From Nevskiaceae bacterium (GTDB lineage: Bacteria; Pseudomonadota; Gammaproteobacteria; Nevskiales; Nevskiaceae): a stretch of DNA of 64,000 nucleotides. The stretch is taken from assembly GCA_004298465.1 (NCBI GenBank), contig SCRT01000007.1, positions 304,770 through 368,769 on the forward strand, written 5' to 3'. The notes beneath the pieces are model-generated. The model saw nothing but the letters and a program-made list of their open reading frames with translations. It had not been told where the DNA came from and did no database searches. A program made the position numbers and the translations under genes. Shown here in pieces: positions 20,384-29,960 of this stretch. Numbering within the stretch: position 1 is the first letter of the stretch; each line of letters starts with the position of its first letter.

Positions 20384-22534
20384 TTACTTGGGGAAGTAGA
20401 CCTTGCCGGAGGCGTCCATCTGCTTCATGGACTCGGTGGGTTCATAGAGTTTCCCGAGCGCCTTGTACTTCTCGCATTTCGCCAGGATGTTCTTCATGCC
20501 GAGGGTGTCGGCGTATTTCAGCGCGCCGCCACGGAACGGCGGGAAGCCGATACCGTAGACCAAGCCCATGTCGGCCTCGGCCGGCGTCTCGACGATCTGC
20601 TCGTCCAGGCAGCGCACGGTCTCGATGATCATCGGCAGCATCAGGCGGTCGACCACTTCCTCGGGCGAGAAGTCGTGCTTGCCGTTCGGCTGCGCCTTCG
20701 CCATCAGTTCGTAGCTCAGCGGATCGGCGATTTTCTTCGGCTTGCCTTTCTTGTCCGGCTCATACTTGTAGAAACCGACGCCATTCTTCTGGCCATAGCG
20801 GTTCGCCTCATACATCACGTCCAGCGCCGACACGAACGTCTTGCCCATGCGGTCGGGGTAACCCACGGCCAGCACGTCCTCGACGTGGTGGGACGTGTCG
20901 ATGCCAACGACGTCCTGCAGGTAAGCCGGGCCCATCGGCCAGCCAAACTTTTCCATGACCTTGTCGACGGCGACGAAGTCCGCACCGTCGCGCAGCAGCA
21001 ACGACCAGCCGGCGAAATACGGGAACAGGATACGGTTGACGAGAAAGCCGGGACAGTTCTTGACGACGATCGGCGTCTTCTTCATCGACGCAGCGTGCGC
21101 CGCCACCGTCGCGATCGCCGCCTTGGAGGTCTTCGTACCATAGATCACCTCGACCAGCGGCATGCGGTGCACGGGGTTGAAGAAGTGCATGCCGAGGAAG
21201 TTCTCGGGATGCTTCAGCGCACCAGCCAGCTCGTCGATGGAAATGGACGAGGTGTTGGAGGCAATGACCGTGCCCTCCTTCACCTGGCCTTCCACTTCCG
21301 CGAGCACGATCTTCTTGATCTTCGGGTTCTCGACCACCGCCTCGATGACGAGGTCCACGGTCTTGAAGTCGCCGTAGTTCAGCGTCGGGCGGATCTCGCT
21401 CAGCGTCGCGCCGGCCTTGTCGGCCGTCAGCTTCTTGCGCGCAACCTGCTTGGACAAGAGCTTGTTCGCCTCATTCATGCCGAGGTCGAGCTGCTTGTCG
21501 GCGATGTCTTTCATCACCACCGGCGTACCGGTCACGGCGTTTTGATAGGCAATGCCGCCGCCCATGATGCCGGCGCCCAGCACCGCGACGCGCTCTACCT
21601 TTTTGCCGGCCTTGACGTAGGCCTTGCCTTTCTTCTTTATGAGCTGGTCGTTCATGAACAGGCCGATGAGCGCATCGGCTTCCGTAGTCTTGGCGAGCTT
21701 CGCAAAACCAGCGGCTTCGACCTTGATGGCGTCATCGCGCGTCTTGCCAGCCGCCTTCTGGATCACCTTCACGGCTTCGATCGGCGCCGGATACATGCCC
21801 TTCGTCTGGCCCTGGATGAACCCCAGTGCGGTGTTGAACACCATCATGGCCTCGATGGCGTCGAGCTGCAGCTTGCCTTTCTTCTGGGCACGGCGCGCCT
21901 GCCAGTCGTACTTGCCGTCCGCCGCCTGCCGCAGCAGACCCAGCGCTGCATCGCGCACCTTCTCCGGCGCCACGACGGCGTCCACGGCACGAATCGCCAG
22001 CGCCTTCTCCGGCTTGTTCTGCGCCCCGCTGGCGATCCATTCGATCGCATTGTCCGCGCCGCACAGCCGCGCCGTGCGCACCGTGCCGCCAAAGCCCGGG
22101 ATGATGCCCAGCTTCGTTTCCGGGAAGCCGACCTTCGCGGTCGTGGCCATCACCCGGTAATCAGCGGACAGCGCCATCTCGAAGCCGCCGCCCAGCGCCA
22201 GGCCGTTGACCGCGGCCACGCTCGGGAACGGCAGGTCTTCAATGCGGCTGAAGATCTCGTTCGTCTTCACGCCCCAGGCCGCGATCTCGGCTTCCGGCTG
22301 CAAAAAGCTCTTGCCGAACTCCGTGATGTCGGCACCGACGATGAAAGCGGCCTTTGCGCTGGTGACCAGCAATCCCTTGACACCCTTCGCCGCCGCCAGT
22401 TCTTCCGCCGCGCTGCGCAGCTCGGCAAGTGTGTCGGCGTCGAACTTGTTGATCGCGGCCCCTTCGCGATCGAAACGCAGCTCGACGAAACCTTCATCAA
22501 GCGCGTGCAATTGCAGGGATTTTCCCTTGAACAT
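20384..22534 (-). CDS. fadB: Fatty acid oxidation complex alpha subunit FadB
   Basis: 716-residue multifunctional enzyme with an N-terminal enoyl-CoA hydratase/isomerase domain (catalytic Glu119 in GGGFEMALS and Glu139 in FPETKLG) and a C-terminal L-3-hydroxyacyl-CoA dehydrogenase whose NAD-binding loop is LGAGIMGGG at about 318-326. The dehydrogenase His lies in MHFFNPVHRM. Length is that of E. coli FadB (729). Divergent from the phasin-like gene. I found no convincing FadR or PsrA operator in the 293-bp upstream region. Confidence 0.95.
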   Translation of the reverse strand: MFKGKSLQLHALDEGFVELRFDREGAAINKFDADTLAELRSAAEELAAAKGVKGLLVTSAKAAFIVGADITEFGKSFLQPEAEIAAWGVKTNEIFSRIEDLPFPSVAAVNGLALGGGFEMALSADYRVMATTAKVGFPETKLGIIPGFGGTVRTARLCGADNAIEWIASGAQNKPEKALAIRAVDAVVAPEKVRDAALGLLRQAADGKYDWQARRAQKKGKLQLDAIEAMMVFNTALGFIQGQTKGMYPAPIEAVKVIQKAAGKTRDDAIKVEAAGFAKLAKTTEADALIGLFMNDQLIKKKGKAYVKAGKKVERVAVLGAGIMGGGIAYQNAVTGTPVVMKDIADKQLDLGMNEANKLLSKQVARKKLTADKAGATLSEIRPTLNYGDFKTVDLVIEAVVENPKIKKIVLAEVEGQVKEGTVIASNTSSISIDELAGALKHPENFLGMHFFNPVHRMPLVEVIYGTKTSKAAIATVAAHAASMKKTPIVVKNCPGFLVNRILFPYFAGWSLLLRDGADFVAVDKVMEKFGWPMGPAYLQDVVGIDTSHHVEDVLAVGYPDRMGKTFVSALDVMYEANRYGQKNGVGFYKYEPDKKGKPKKIADPLSYELMAKAQPNGKHDFSPEEVVDRLMLPMIIETVRCLDEQIVETPAEADMGLVYGIGFPPFRGGALKYADTLGMKNILAKCEKYKALGKLYEPTESMKQMDASGKVYFPK

Positions 22535-22692
22535 AGGCCTTCTTTCCTCATGATTGCATTAAAGACACTGAAACTGCACCCAGTCGGCGGGCGACGCGGG
22601 CAGCCCAAAACTGCTGGATCATATACGCAGGCCCGGCATGCAAACAATGACACGCCGCCGGAAAACCCCCTGGAAATGCCTCGGCGCCAGCT

Positions 22693-22722
22693 TTGACACT
22701 CAAACCACGCTTCACCTAGACT
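22693..22722 (+). promoter_or_regulatory. Candidate sigma-70 promoter for the phasin-like gene
   Basis: A perfect TTGACA (22693-22698) is followed after 18 bases by TAGACT (22717-22722), a four-of-six -10. The predicted leader is about 100 bases. Confidence 0.5.
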
Positions 22723-22827
22723 CGCACGCGCGTAGTTCGCGACCTTCTCGCAGACAACTGCGAAACGGCGGTTCACGCAAGTGCTCGATTCCACACGTCA
22801 GATTCCACTCGTCAAGGGGAACTCAGA

Positions 22828-23595
22828 ATGGCAGCAAAAAACATGCTGGACAAAATGCGGGAACGCGTCGAACGTCTGCGCCAGGATTCTCTGGATACCG
22901 CCACGGCGGCCAACAAGATCCTCTACAACGGCGTGCACCGCATTGCCGACACGGAACTGAAATCGCTCAATACCACGTACCGCGCAGCCCTGAATTCACT
23001 GAAAAGGGCACGCAGCTCGGGATCGCACCGGCAGATCGTCGCCAAGCAGCTCGACATCCTGCAGGATGCCGCGAACCAGGTTCTGGCCAGCGCCCGCGGT
23101 ACCCTTGGCATCGTCTCCGATACGCGCGAGGAACTGACGCGGCTGATGAGCAAGGGCGCTTCCGGCGGGAAGGTTACGGCCGCACAGATCGAGAAGGCCG
23201 CACAGCGCGCCCGCACCGCCGTCAACAAGGCAAAGAACACGGCGCAGAAAGTTGTCAAGAACGCCGAGAAAGACACCAAGAAAGTGGTGAAGACAGCGCG
23301 GGCAACGGTTGCCAAGGCCGAGAAATCCGCCACGAAGAAGGTCAAGTCTGCTGAAAAGACCGTCAAGAAAGCTGCCACGGGCGCGAAAAAGACCGCCAGC
23401 AAGGCGGCCACACAAGCCAAGGCTTCTGTGAAAAATGCCAAAAAAACGGTCAAGGTCGCTGCCAAGCGTGCGCGCCCCACTCCGCAATCGCGCGCCAGCG
23501 CTGCAACCAGCCGTGCAAAGAAGGCGGCAGAAACCGTGGCCCATACCGCCACGGCAGCCGTCACCACGGTGACCGACAAGCTGGCCGGTTCCTGA
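22828..23595 (+). CDS. Phasin-like protein with histone H1-like Lys/Ala tail
   Basis: 255 residues in two parts. Residues 1-115 are predicted amphipathic helix without repeats, resembling phasin-type granule-surface proteins. Residues 118-255 are a low-complexity Lys/Ala/Thr/Val tail with recurrent KKTA, AKKA and KSAEKT units, like histone H1 or AlgP. This architecture matches PhaF of Pseudomonas, which binds polyhydroxyalkanoate granules and DNA to segregate granules. No PHA synthase is in the window, so a plain nucleoid-associated role is the alternative. AAGGGGA precedes the ATG and a strong terminator follows. Confidence 0.8.
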   Translation: MAAKNMLDKMRERVERLRQDSLDTATAANKILYNGVHRIADTELKSLNTTYRAALNSLKRARSSGSHRQIVAKQLDILQDAANQVLASARGTLGIVSDTREELTRLMSKGASGGKVTAAQIEKAAQRARTAVNKAKNTAQKVVKNAEKDTKKVVKTARATVAKAEKSATKKVKSAEKTVKKAATGAKKTASKAATQAKASVKNAKKTVKVAAKRARPTPQSRASAATSRAKKAAETVAHTATAAVTTVTDKLAGS

Positions 23596-23615
23596 CCGGC
23601 AACGCGCTTTACCCC

Positions 23616-23643
23616 ACCGCCGGCCTTGAGCCGGCGGTTTTTT
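23616..23643 (+). terminator. Rho-independent terminator after the phasin-like gene
   Basis: A perfect 9-bp stem (ACCGCCGGC at 23616-23624, complement at 23630-23638) with the loop CTTGA is followed by a run of six T (23638-23643). It is placed 20 bp after the stop. Confidence 0.93.
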
Positions 23644-23689
23644 GGGCAGACATGCGACAATCCGCGCCCGCCTCCCCGGCCCTATCGAC

Positions 23690-24619
23690 GTGTCCTTGAG
23701 TCTCGAACAGGAAACCGAACTGTGCCGCCTGCTCGCGGACAGCAGCCGTCTGCGCCTGCTCGCGGTACTCGAAACGCACGCCCTGTCGACGACAGAACTG
23801 ACGGAAATCACCGGCCTTGCGCAAAGCCGCGTATCCACCCACCTGGCCCGCCTGTCGCAAGCCGGCTTGATCCACACGCAGCGCGTCGGGGCCGCGAACC
23901 GCTACGCCGTCGAAGCCCGCAACTCCCACGCCGCGGACTTGTGGCACCTGTTGCGGGAACATCTGGACGACACGCAGACGCGGCTCGACCTGGAACGGGC
24001 GCAACAAGTCGTGCAGAACCGCAAGGCGTCGCGCACCTGGGCGGAATCCGTCGCCGGGCGCATGGAGCTCCATTACTCGCCTGGCCGCACCTGGGAAGCC
24101 ACGGCACGTGCGCTTGCCGGGCTCATCCACCTGGGCCACAGCCTCGACGTCGGCTCCGGCGACGGCGTACTGGCCGACCTCATCGCCGCCCATTCCAGCA
24201 GCGTCACCTGCCTCGACATCAGCGACAAGGTGCTGGCCGCGGCCCGGCGGCGACTCACGCGCTTCGACAATGTGCGGCTGTGCCGCGGCGACATGCACAT
24301 CCCACCTTTCTCGGCGTCCAGTTTCAACCACATCTTCCTGATGCACGCACTGGTGTACACGACACGACCTGGGCGCGTCATACAAAGCCTCGCGCCGCTG
24401 CTGAAGCCGCACGGACGGCTGGTCATCGCCACGCTCAATGCCCACCACCATCGCGCAGCGATGAAAGCCTACGACCACGTCAATCTCGGCATGACCGCTG
24501 CAGCGCTGCAGGAACTGCTGGCCGGCGCCGGGCTGGAAGTCGTGCAGTGTGCAGTCACGTCGCGCGAGGTCCGCCCGCCCTATTTCGAGGTCATCACGGC
24601 GCTCGCGGAACGCCACTGA
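23690..24619 (+). CDS. ArsR-family regulator fused to a SAM-dependent methyltransferase
   Basis: 309-residue two-domain protein. Residues 1-80 are an ArsR/SmtB winged helix (LEQETELCRLLADSSRLRLL, recognition helix around GLAQSRVSTHLARL). Residues 130-309 are a class I methyltransferase with the SAM loop DVGSGDGVL and the following CLDISDKVL. No metal-binding CxC of the ArsR type is visible in the winged helix. Such fusions occur in proteobacteria, often near methionine-cycle genes, which are absent here. Start: a GTG at 23690. A more upstream TTG falls inside the preceding terminator. The target and ligand are unknown. Confidence 0.8.
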   Translation: MSLSLEQETELCRLLADSSRLRLLAVLETHALSTTELTEITGLAQSRVSTHLARLSQAGLIHTQRVGAANRYAVEARNSHAADLWHLLREHLDDTQTRLDLERAQQVVQNRKASRTWAESVAGRMELHYSPGRTWEATARALAGLIHLGHSLDVGSGDGVLADLIAAHSSSVTCLDISDKVLAAARRRLTRFDNVRLCRGDMHIPPFSASSFNHIFLMHALVYTTRPGRVIQSLAPLLKPHGRLVIATLNAHHHRAAMKAYDHVNLGMTAAALQELLAGAGLEVVQCAVTSREVRPPYFEVITALAERH

Positions 24620-24646
24620 ACGCCACCCTTCCGCAGCTCCGGATTC

Positions 24647-25369
24647 TCAGGCTGCCGGCAAGTCGTCTGCCCACAGGCAATTCCCGCCGGAGGCCCTGGC
24701 AACCGCCGCAAGGCGCTCGCGGTGCCGCTGCCACTCTTCCACGTTCGCATGCACGACCGGCAGGGGCCCCGTCATCGCGGCCGGCCCGCGGCCGGTGCCC
24801 ACGCCGTGCAGCGCGGGCCGGGCGCGCTCCAGCCCCAGCGAGGCCTGGCCGCCGGTCATCACCAGGTAGACTTCGGCCAGCAGCTCCGCGTCGAGCAGTG
24901 CACCGTGCAGGTCGCGCTTGGAATTGTCGATGCCGTAGCGCCGGCACAGGGCATCGAGGTTCACGCGCTGCCCGGGGTGCAGCTTGCGGGCCATGGCCAC
25001 CGTGTCGGTCACGGTGCAGGCTTCGGCAAGTTTCTGGGTCCTGCCGGCCCGCGCAAACTCGGCATCCAGGAAACCCACGTCGAATGCCGCGTTGTGGATG
25101 ATGAGCTCCGCGCCTTGCAGGTATTCCCACAGGTCGTCGGCGAGAACGGCGAACACCGGCTCCCGCGCCAGGCGTTCGGCCGTCAGCCCATGGATCGCGG
25201 CCGCCTGTTCGTCGACGGCACGTTCCGGGTTCACGTAACGATGGAAGTTGTTGCCGGTCAGGCGGCGGTCGCGCAGCTCGACACAGCCGATCTCGATGAC
25301 GCGGTGGCCCTGCTCGACTTCAAGGCCCGTGGTTTCGGTGTCGAGCACGACCTGACGCGCTTCACTCAT
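24647..25369 (-). CDS. dnaQ: DNA polymerase III epsilon subunit (proofreading exonuclease)
   Basis: 240-residue 3'-5' exonuclease of the replicative core; E. coli epsilon is 243. Exo I is DTETTG (Asp10, Glu12), Exo II is [13 protein letters not shown], and Exo III is the HGALLDAEL block carrying the catalytic His-Asp. The C-terminal linker should bind the alpha subunit. ATG at 25369 preceded by GGAGG. The start overlaps the rnhA stop by 8 bp. Confidence 0.96.
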   Translation of the reverse strand: MSEARQVVLDTETTGLEVEQGHRVIEIGCVELRDRRLTGNNFHRYVNPERAVDEQAAAIHGLTAERLAREPVFAVLADDLWEYLQGAELIIHNAAFDVGFLDAEFARAGRTQKLAEACTVTDTVAMARKLHPGQRVNLDALCRRYGIDNSKRDLHGALLDAELLAEVYLVMTGGQASLGLERARPALHGVGTGRGPAAMTGPLPVVHANVEEWQRHRERLAAVARASGGNCLWADDLPAA

Positions 25370-25838
25370 CGGAAACCTCCACCGCAGTTCGTGCGCCGTG
25401 CCCGGCAAGGCAGGCGTCCAGCCCCTCGTTCGCGAGCCGGTCGGCCGCTTCGTTGCCGACATTGCCGGCGTGTCCTTTCACCCAGCGCCAGTCGACCTGG
25501 TGGCGTTGTGCCGCCGTATCGAGACGGCGCCACAAATCGTCGTTCTTGACTGGCTTGCCGGCGGCTGTACGCCAGCTCCGGCGCCGCCAGTTCGGCAACC
25601 ATTCGGTGATGCCCTGCTTGACATAGGTGGAATCCGTGTGCAGGACAACGTCGCAACCGCGCTTGAGGGTTTCCAGTGCCATGATCGCCGCCGTCAATTC
25701 CATGCGGTTGTTTGTCGTCAGGGGTGCGCCGCCGCACAGCGACTTTTCATGCCCGTTCCAGTGCAGCAAGGCACCCCAGCCACCCGGCCCCGGGTTGCCG
25801 CGGCACGCGCCGTCGGTATGGATTTCAACACTCGTCAC
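25362..25838 (-). CDS. rnhA: Ribonuclease HI
   Basis: 158-residue enzyme that cleaves the RNA strand of RNA-DNA hybrids. The complete catalytic set is present: Asp9 ([10 protein letters not shown]), Glu47 (RMELTA), Asp69 (HTDSTYV), His123 (GHAGN) and Asp133 (NEAAD), one less than the E. coli numbering. The start is GTG at 25838, overlapping the upstream methyltransferase stop by 4 bp. Coupled with dnaQ, as in E. coli, although here on the same strand. Confidence 0.96.
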   Translation of the reverse strand: MTSVEIHTDGACRGNPGPGGWGALLHWNGHEKSLCGGAPLTTNNRMELTAAIMALETLKRGCDVVLHTDSTYVKQGITEWLPNWRRRSWRTAAGKPVKNDDLWRRLDTAAQRHQVDWRWVKGHAGNVGNEAADRLANEGLDACLAGHGARTAVEVSDE

Positions 25839-26560
25839 AGGCGCTGCGCCCGGGCACGCGACAGCGGCAGCGACGCGCCGACGATCGGCCGCACCTGCGC
25901 GCGGCTGCGCACGCCGGCCAGCGTCATCGGCACCACGCGCTTGCGAGCCACAAGTAGATAGCCCCCTGCGCCCGGTACCCAGGGCAGCCGCGACAGTGCC
26001 GGCAACGTGATGGTGAAGCGCCGTACGCGCGTCACCTCGAAATCCAGCAGGCTCAACCAGTCGCAGAGGCGACCGGTGCTGCGCAGCACCGCACCGGGTG
26101 GATAGGCGTGATGGCGCAGGCCGACCCATTCCCGCAGCCCCCACAGGCTCCAGGGATTGCACCCCAGGATCACGACCTGCCCGCGGCTGGTCAGCACGCG
26201 GTCCACCTCGCGCAGCAAGCCATGCGGGGAAGCCACGAATTCAAGCGTATGCGGCAGGACGATGGCATCCACGCTGTGCGTGGCAAGCGGCAGCTGGGCG
26301 AGGTCGATGCGCGCCTGGCTGGTCGCGTCATCGCAGTTGCCGAGTACCGCCCGGTGCAGCATGCGGGACGACGCCAGCAGGCGGCGCCCACGCGCCCAGT
26401 TGCCGATCTGCAGCAGATGGCGCCCGAACAGGTCCGGCAGCACGGCCCGCAGCTCGACCTGTTCGATCGCAAGAATGCGCCGTCCGCGCCGGCTCCGCTG
26501 CCACCGCAACAGGCTGGTTCGGTCCAGAGGGATTGCTGGGCGACGCGGAATGAGCGGCAC
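25835..26560 (-). CDS. YafS-like SAM-dependent methyltransferase
   Basis: 241-residue class I methyltransferase-fold protein. Landmarks are [10 protein letters not shown] (a degenerate SAM loop), [19 protein letters not shown] (post-motif II region) and [23 protein letters not shown]. In E. coli the equivalent neighbour of gloB and rnhA is yafS, of unknown substrate. The start is uncertain: the GTG at 26560 leaves 36 bp to the divergent gloB ATG. The SAM loop lacks the usual GxGxG, so activity is not assured. Confidence 0.78.
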   Translation of the reverse strand: MPLIPRRPAIPLDRTSLLRWQRSRRGRRILAIEQVELRAVLPDLFGRHLLQIGNWARGRRLLASSRMLHRAVLGNCDDATSQARIDLAQLPLATHSVDAIVLPHTLEFVASPHGLLREVDRVLTSRGQVVILGCNPWSLWGLREWVGLRHHAYPPGAVLRSTGRLCDWLSLLDFEVTRVRRFTITLPALSRLPWVPGAGGYLLVARKRVVPMTLAGVRSRAQVRPIVGASLPLSRARAQRL

Positions 26561-26596
26561 GTTGACGTATCCGACGGAGCTTGCAAGGATGCGGCC

Positions 26597-27370
26597 ATGA
26601 TAACCCGCACCCCGGGCGCGACGCTCCGCGTCGAGCGGCTTCCGGCCTTCACCGACAATTACATCTGGCTCATCCATGACGACACGGATGCGATCGTTGT
26701 CGACCCGGGAGACGCTGCAGTCACCATCGCCGCACTTACTCGCTACGGCGTGAAGCTGCGCGCTATTCTCGTCACCCACCATCATCCGGACCACACCGGC
26801 GGCGTGCTGGCCCTGAAAGCGCGCACCGGCGCCACGGTGTACGCGCCGGCAGCCGAAGCGGGCCGCATCGCCGGCATCGATCACGCCGTCACCGATGGAG
26901 AATCGCTGGCCTTCACGGCGCCTGCCCTGGTGGGCGTGCAGGTGCTCGCGGTTCCCGGCCATACGCTCGGCCACGTGGCCTACCACGACCCTGCCAATGG
27001 ATGGTTGTTCTGCGGCGACACCCTGTTCAGCGGAGGCTGCGGCCGGCTGTTCGAAGGCACTGCCGCCCAGATGTACGCCTCCCTGCAGCGCCTTGCGGCG
27101 CTGCCCGGCGACACCCAGGTGTACTGCGCCCACGAATACACGGTCGCGAACCTGCGCTTCGCCCACGCGCTGGAGCCTGAAAACCCGCGCGTCGGCGCCG
27201 CCCTTGCCAACGCCGAGGCACAACGCAGCCGCGGCGCAGCCACCGTACCTTCGACGATCCAGGCCGAACGGGCCATCAATCCCTTCCTGCGCTGCGACGC
27301 GGCCACACCCACTGCAGCCATTGAGATTTTCGCGGCGCGGCGGCGACAGAAGGACGCCTTCACGGCATGA
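26597..27370 (+). CDS. gloB: Hydroxyacylglutathione hydrolase (glyoxalase II)
   Basis: 257-residue metallo-beta-lactamase-fold thioesterase that hydrolyses S-lactoylglutathione to lactate and glutathione in methylglyoxal detoxification. The metal motif THHHPDHTGG gives His61, His63, Asp65 and His66; GHTLGH, GDTLFSGGCGR and AHEYT supply the remaining ligands and glutathione contacts. Length equals E. coli GloB (251). Divergent from the methyltransferase gene. Confidence 0.95.
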   Translation: MITRTPGATLRVERLPAFTDNYIWLIHDDTDAIVVDPGDAAVTIAALTRYGVKLRAILVTHHHPDHTGGVLALKARTGATVYAPAAEAGRIAGIDHAVTDGESLAFTAPALVGVQVLAVPGHTLGHVAYHDPANGWLFCGDTLFSGGCGRLFEGTAAQMYASLQRLAALPGDTQVYCAHEYTVANLRFAHALEPENPRVGAALANAEAQRSRGAATVPSTIQAERAINPFLRCDAATPTAAIEIFAARRRQKDAFTA

Positions 27371-27426
27371 ACAGACTCGGAAGCTTCCCTGCGCGCATAG
27401 AATGGACGCTCTTCACAAAGGGCTTT

Positions 27427-27435
27427 TGCTAGACT
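27427..27435 (+). promoter_or_regulatory. Possible extended -10 promoter of the envelope-machine cluster
   Basis: TGCTAGACT fits an extended -10 (TGn then TAGACT) 36 bases before the first gene of the cluster. No convincing -35 hexamer lies at 16-18 bases. It is the only candidate in the 101-bp gap after gloB. Confidence 0.25.
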
Positions 27436-27471
27436 GCGCCGCCACGTTCCGCCGCTGTCCTTCGACCTTAC

Positions 27472-28059
27472 ATGACCTCCAATACGCCTTCATCGAACTG
27501 GAAGACTTTGTCCGGCGTCCTGCTGGCATGCTGGCCGCTGGCCACGCTGGCGACGACACCGGCAACACCGGCTTCGCAGGGCACGCAGGTTCAGCAATTG
27601 AAGGCCGCCGTGATCACTGTCGAGCGCCACGCCCACGACGTGATCGAAGACACCCGCTACCCGGCGTACAGCCGCGTCAAGACCTACCTGGGCGTGCCCC
27701 TCGGCAACGTGCTCGTCCACAGCGTGACGCTGCGCATCGATGGGCAACCGGCCGCCACGCATGACTACGAATCCGCGACAGCGTTCGCGCTCATCCAGCA
27801 CGGCCTTGCGCCATTGGACACGCTCAGCGTGACACCCGGCAGCCATCAACTCAATGTCCGGCTCACGTATTCCCAGGGCGACGGCCAGGACACCGCGAAC
27901 CAGTCGGCCGCGCCGGCGAAACCGGATGTCCGCACGCTCGAGCAGACTTTCAACTTCACGAAAACCGACCTGGCGGCACAACTCGTCATTGACGTCTACC
28001 AGCCCAAGCTGTTCGCGGCTCCGGCCCTGCGCCTGACGCAATGGGAGCCGAAGTCATGA
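27472..28059 (+). CDS. Exported protein, first gene of the Agl/Glt-like cluster
   Basis: 195 residues with an N-terminal hydrophobic segment (about 12-29) that reads as a Sec signal or membrane anchor. There is no lipobox. The rest looks beta-rich: TYLGVPLGNVLVHSVTLRIDG and SVTPGSHQLNVRLTYS recall a small beta-sandwich such as PEGA domains, with a Gln/Ala/Pro linker near 145. I do not recognise the family. Its stop overlaps the next gene's ATG (ATGA), so it is coupled to the cluster. A role as a periplasmic adaptor is inference from context only. Confidence 0.72.
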   Translation: MTSNTPSSNWKTLSGVLLACWPLATLATTPATPASQGTQVQQLKAAVITVERHAHDVIEDTRYPAYSRVKTYLGVPLGNVLVHSVTLRIDGQPAATHDYESATAFALIQHGLAPLDTLSVTPGSHQLNVRLTYSQGDGQDTANQSAAPAKPDVRTLEQTFNFTKTDLAAQLVIDVYQPKLFAAPALRLTQWEPKS

Positions 28060-29960
28060 AGCGCCTGTCGGGAGCGCTGCTCGGCATCGTTGCCACCAGC
28101 CTGTGCCTGTTGGGCGCCGGCCGCGCTGGTGCGGCCGAAGGCACGATCGTCCGCGACTACGCCCCAGGCAGCAGCCAGGACCCGACCTTGCGCGTCGCGC
28201 AGTTCCAAACGGCGGCGCAACGTTACCTTGATGCCGGCGTGACGCTGAAGAGCGTGACGAGCCCCGCCGCCCAGGCGCAACCAGGCGCGCTGCCACAGCG
28301 CCTCCGTGCCGAAGCCAGCGCGGGCCTCGGGCTGCCCGCCGTCGCGGAACCGCTGTACCGCAATCTGCCGGCGTCCTCCGGAGACGCTGAAGCACTCGGT
28401 ACAGCTCGGCTGGCGTTCGCCACCCAACTTTACAATCACGGCCACGTGCAACAGGCCGTGGCGTTCCTCAACACGATGCAGGAAACGTTGCCGCGCAGTC
28501 TGCGCAAGCCCTGGAACGATCTCATGGGACGTGCGTTGCTGCGCCTCGGGCAGCTCGACCCGGCAATGACACGTCTGCGTGAAGCCGATTCTGGCAACGA
28601 CAGCGCGTATGCGCGCTACAACCTCGCGGTTGCGCTGCTGGCCAGCAAGCAGACGGAAGAGGGTCTGAAGCAGCTCGACTGGGCCGGCCGCGTCCCGGTC
28701 CGCGACGCCGACGAGCTCGCCCTGCGCGACCGGGCCAACGTGGTTCTCGGCTACTACCATCTCCAGCACGAGGACACGCTCAAGGCCATCAACGCGTTCT
28801 TCCGCGTGCGCATCGAAGGCCCCTACTCCAACCGCGCGCTGCTCGGCTTGGGCTGGGCCTATCTCGCGCTGCCGAGCAAGATCGACGTTCCGCACAACCC
28901 GACCGACGACGGCAGCGGCGACACGTTGCTCGACCACATCTATGCGAGAACGGACGGCATGATGATCCGCCCCGGCTTCGTCAGCGAAACGCTGGCGCGC
29001 GCGCGCCGGGCCGAGCTGATCCGCCACCTCCCCAAAAACGCACAGGCCGGCGATCAGACCTACCGCCTGCGCCGTGCGCTTGTGCCCTGGTCGCTGCTCC
29101 TGGTGCGCGACCCGATGGACCCCGCGGTGCAGGAATGCATGATGGCCGTGCCCTACGCACTCGACCGGGCGGGCGCACACGAGGAAGCGCTGCACTACTA
29201 TCAAGATGCCATCAAGGCGCTAGAACAGACGCGTACGCGTATCGCCTCGGCCCGCAAGAACGTGGAATCGGGCCGCATGGTCCGCACCATGATCTCCGAC
29301 GACAGCACGCCGCAGAGCGGCTGGGACTGGCGCCTGCTCAAACTGCCGGATGCCCCGGAGACCTTCTATCTGCAGCACACCATCGCGGACCATCCGTTTC
29401 AGGATGCGCTGAAGGACTACCGAGACCTCGGCATGCTCCGCAACAGCCTGAGTGCGACCGGCAAGCAGCTCACTGCACTGACTTCCGCTCCGGCGCAGGA
29501 CGCGCGCCACACCGTTCCAGCGGGGTATCTCATCGGCCAGGCGCGAGCCAGCGGAGCCGAGCCTCCCGACCTCATGCGTGGCCCCTCCATTCCTCTCGCC
29601 CCCTCGCTCGGGCTCGGTGCAGCCGGACCCGCCCAGGCCACCCTCGCAGGAACCCATGCCGATATTTCACCCACCACCGGGCCGGGCCTGCACCTGGCGC
29701 TCGCCAACGCACCGGCCGGCGGCTTCGTGAACGGTGTCCCGAACGCGGTGAACGCACTGCTGGTGCAGATCAGCGCGCTCTATCCGCGCATCCAGGCGGA
29801 ACGCGACGCAGCTGCACAGCGCCTGCAGCAGATCGCGCTCGCGGAACTCGATACCCAGGACGCCACGGCGAAGAAATACCTGATCCAGGTCCGTTTCGCC
29901 ATCGCCCGCATCTATGACCGTCCGACGGCTGACGCCGTATCCGCGGAGGGCCGGCCATGA
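28056..29960 (+). CDS. Secreted helical-repeat (TPR-like) protein of the Agl/Glt-like cluster
   Basis: 634 residues with a Sec signal (1-26, cleavage near AGA-A). Residues about 85-275 form successive helix-turn-helix pairs of TPR type, for example LYNHGHVQQAVAFLNTM, ALLRLGQLDPAMTRLREA and VLGYYHLQHEDTLKAINAFF. The middle is longer helices, a Pro/Ala/Gly-rich linker lies near 495-560, and the C-terminus is a predicted coiled coil (IQAERDAAAQRLQQIALAEL). The ATG at 28056 has GGGAG upstream and overlaps the previous stop. The gene overlaps the next by 4 bp. Periplasmic TPR proteins of this kind occur in the Myxococcus Glt machine; equivalence to a specific Glt protein is not established. Confidence 0.8.
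   Translation: MKRLSGALLGIVATSLCLLGAGRAGAAEGTIVRDYAPGSSQDPTLRVAQFQTAAQRYLDAGVTLKSVTSPAAQAQPGALPQRLRAEASAGLGLPAVAEPLYRNLPASSGDAEALGTARLAFATQLYNHGHVQQAVAFLNTMQETLPRSLRKPWNDLMGRALLRLGQLDPAMTRLREADSGNDSAYARYNLAVALLASKQTEEGLKQLDWAGRVPVRDADELALRDRANVVLGYYHLQHEDTLKAINAFFRVRIEGPYSNRALLGLGWAYLALPSKIDVPHNPTDDGSGDTLLDHIYARTDGMMIRPGFVSETLARARRAELIRHLPKNAQAGDQTYRLRRALVPWSLLLVRDPMDPAVQECMMAVPYALDRAGAHEEALHYYQDAIKALEQTRTRIASARKNVESGRMVRTMISDDSTPQSGWDWRLLKLPDAPETFYLQHTIADHPFQDALKDYRDLGMLRNSLSATGKQLTALTSAPAQDARHTVPAGYLIGQARASGAEPPDLMRGPSIPLAPSLGLGAAGPAQATLAGTHADISPTTGPGLHLALANAPAGGFVNGVPNAVNALLVQISALYPRIQAERDAAAQRLQQIALAELDTQDATAKKYLIQVRFAIARIYDRPTADAVSAEGRP

Noticed and set aside
20675..22696. 673-codon plus-strand open frame opposite fadB
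   Set aside because: Shadow of fadB; the peptide is rich in His/Arg/Leu antisense composition and has no known motif.
22535..22827. FadR/PsrA-type operator upstream of fadB
   Set aside because: A GAAAC-like half-site exists (near GAAACGGCGGTTC) but symmetry is poor; no convincing operator.
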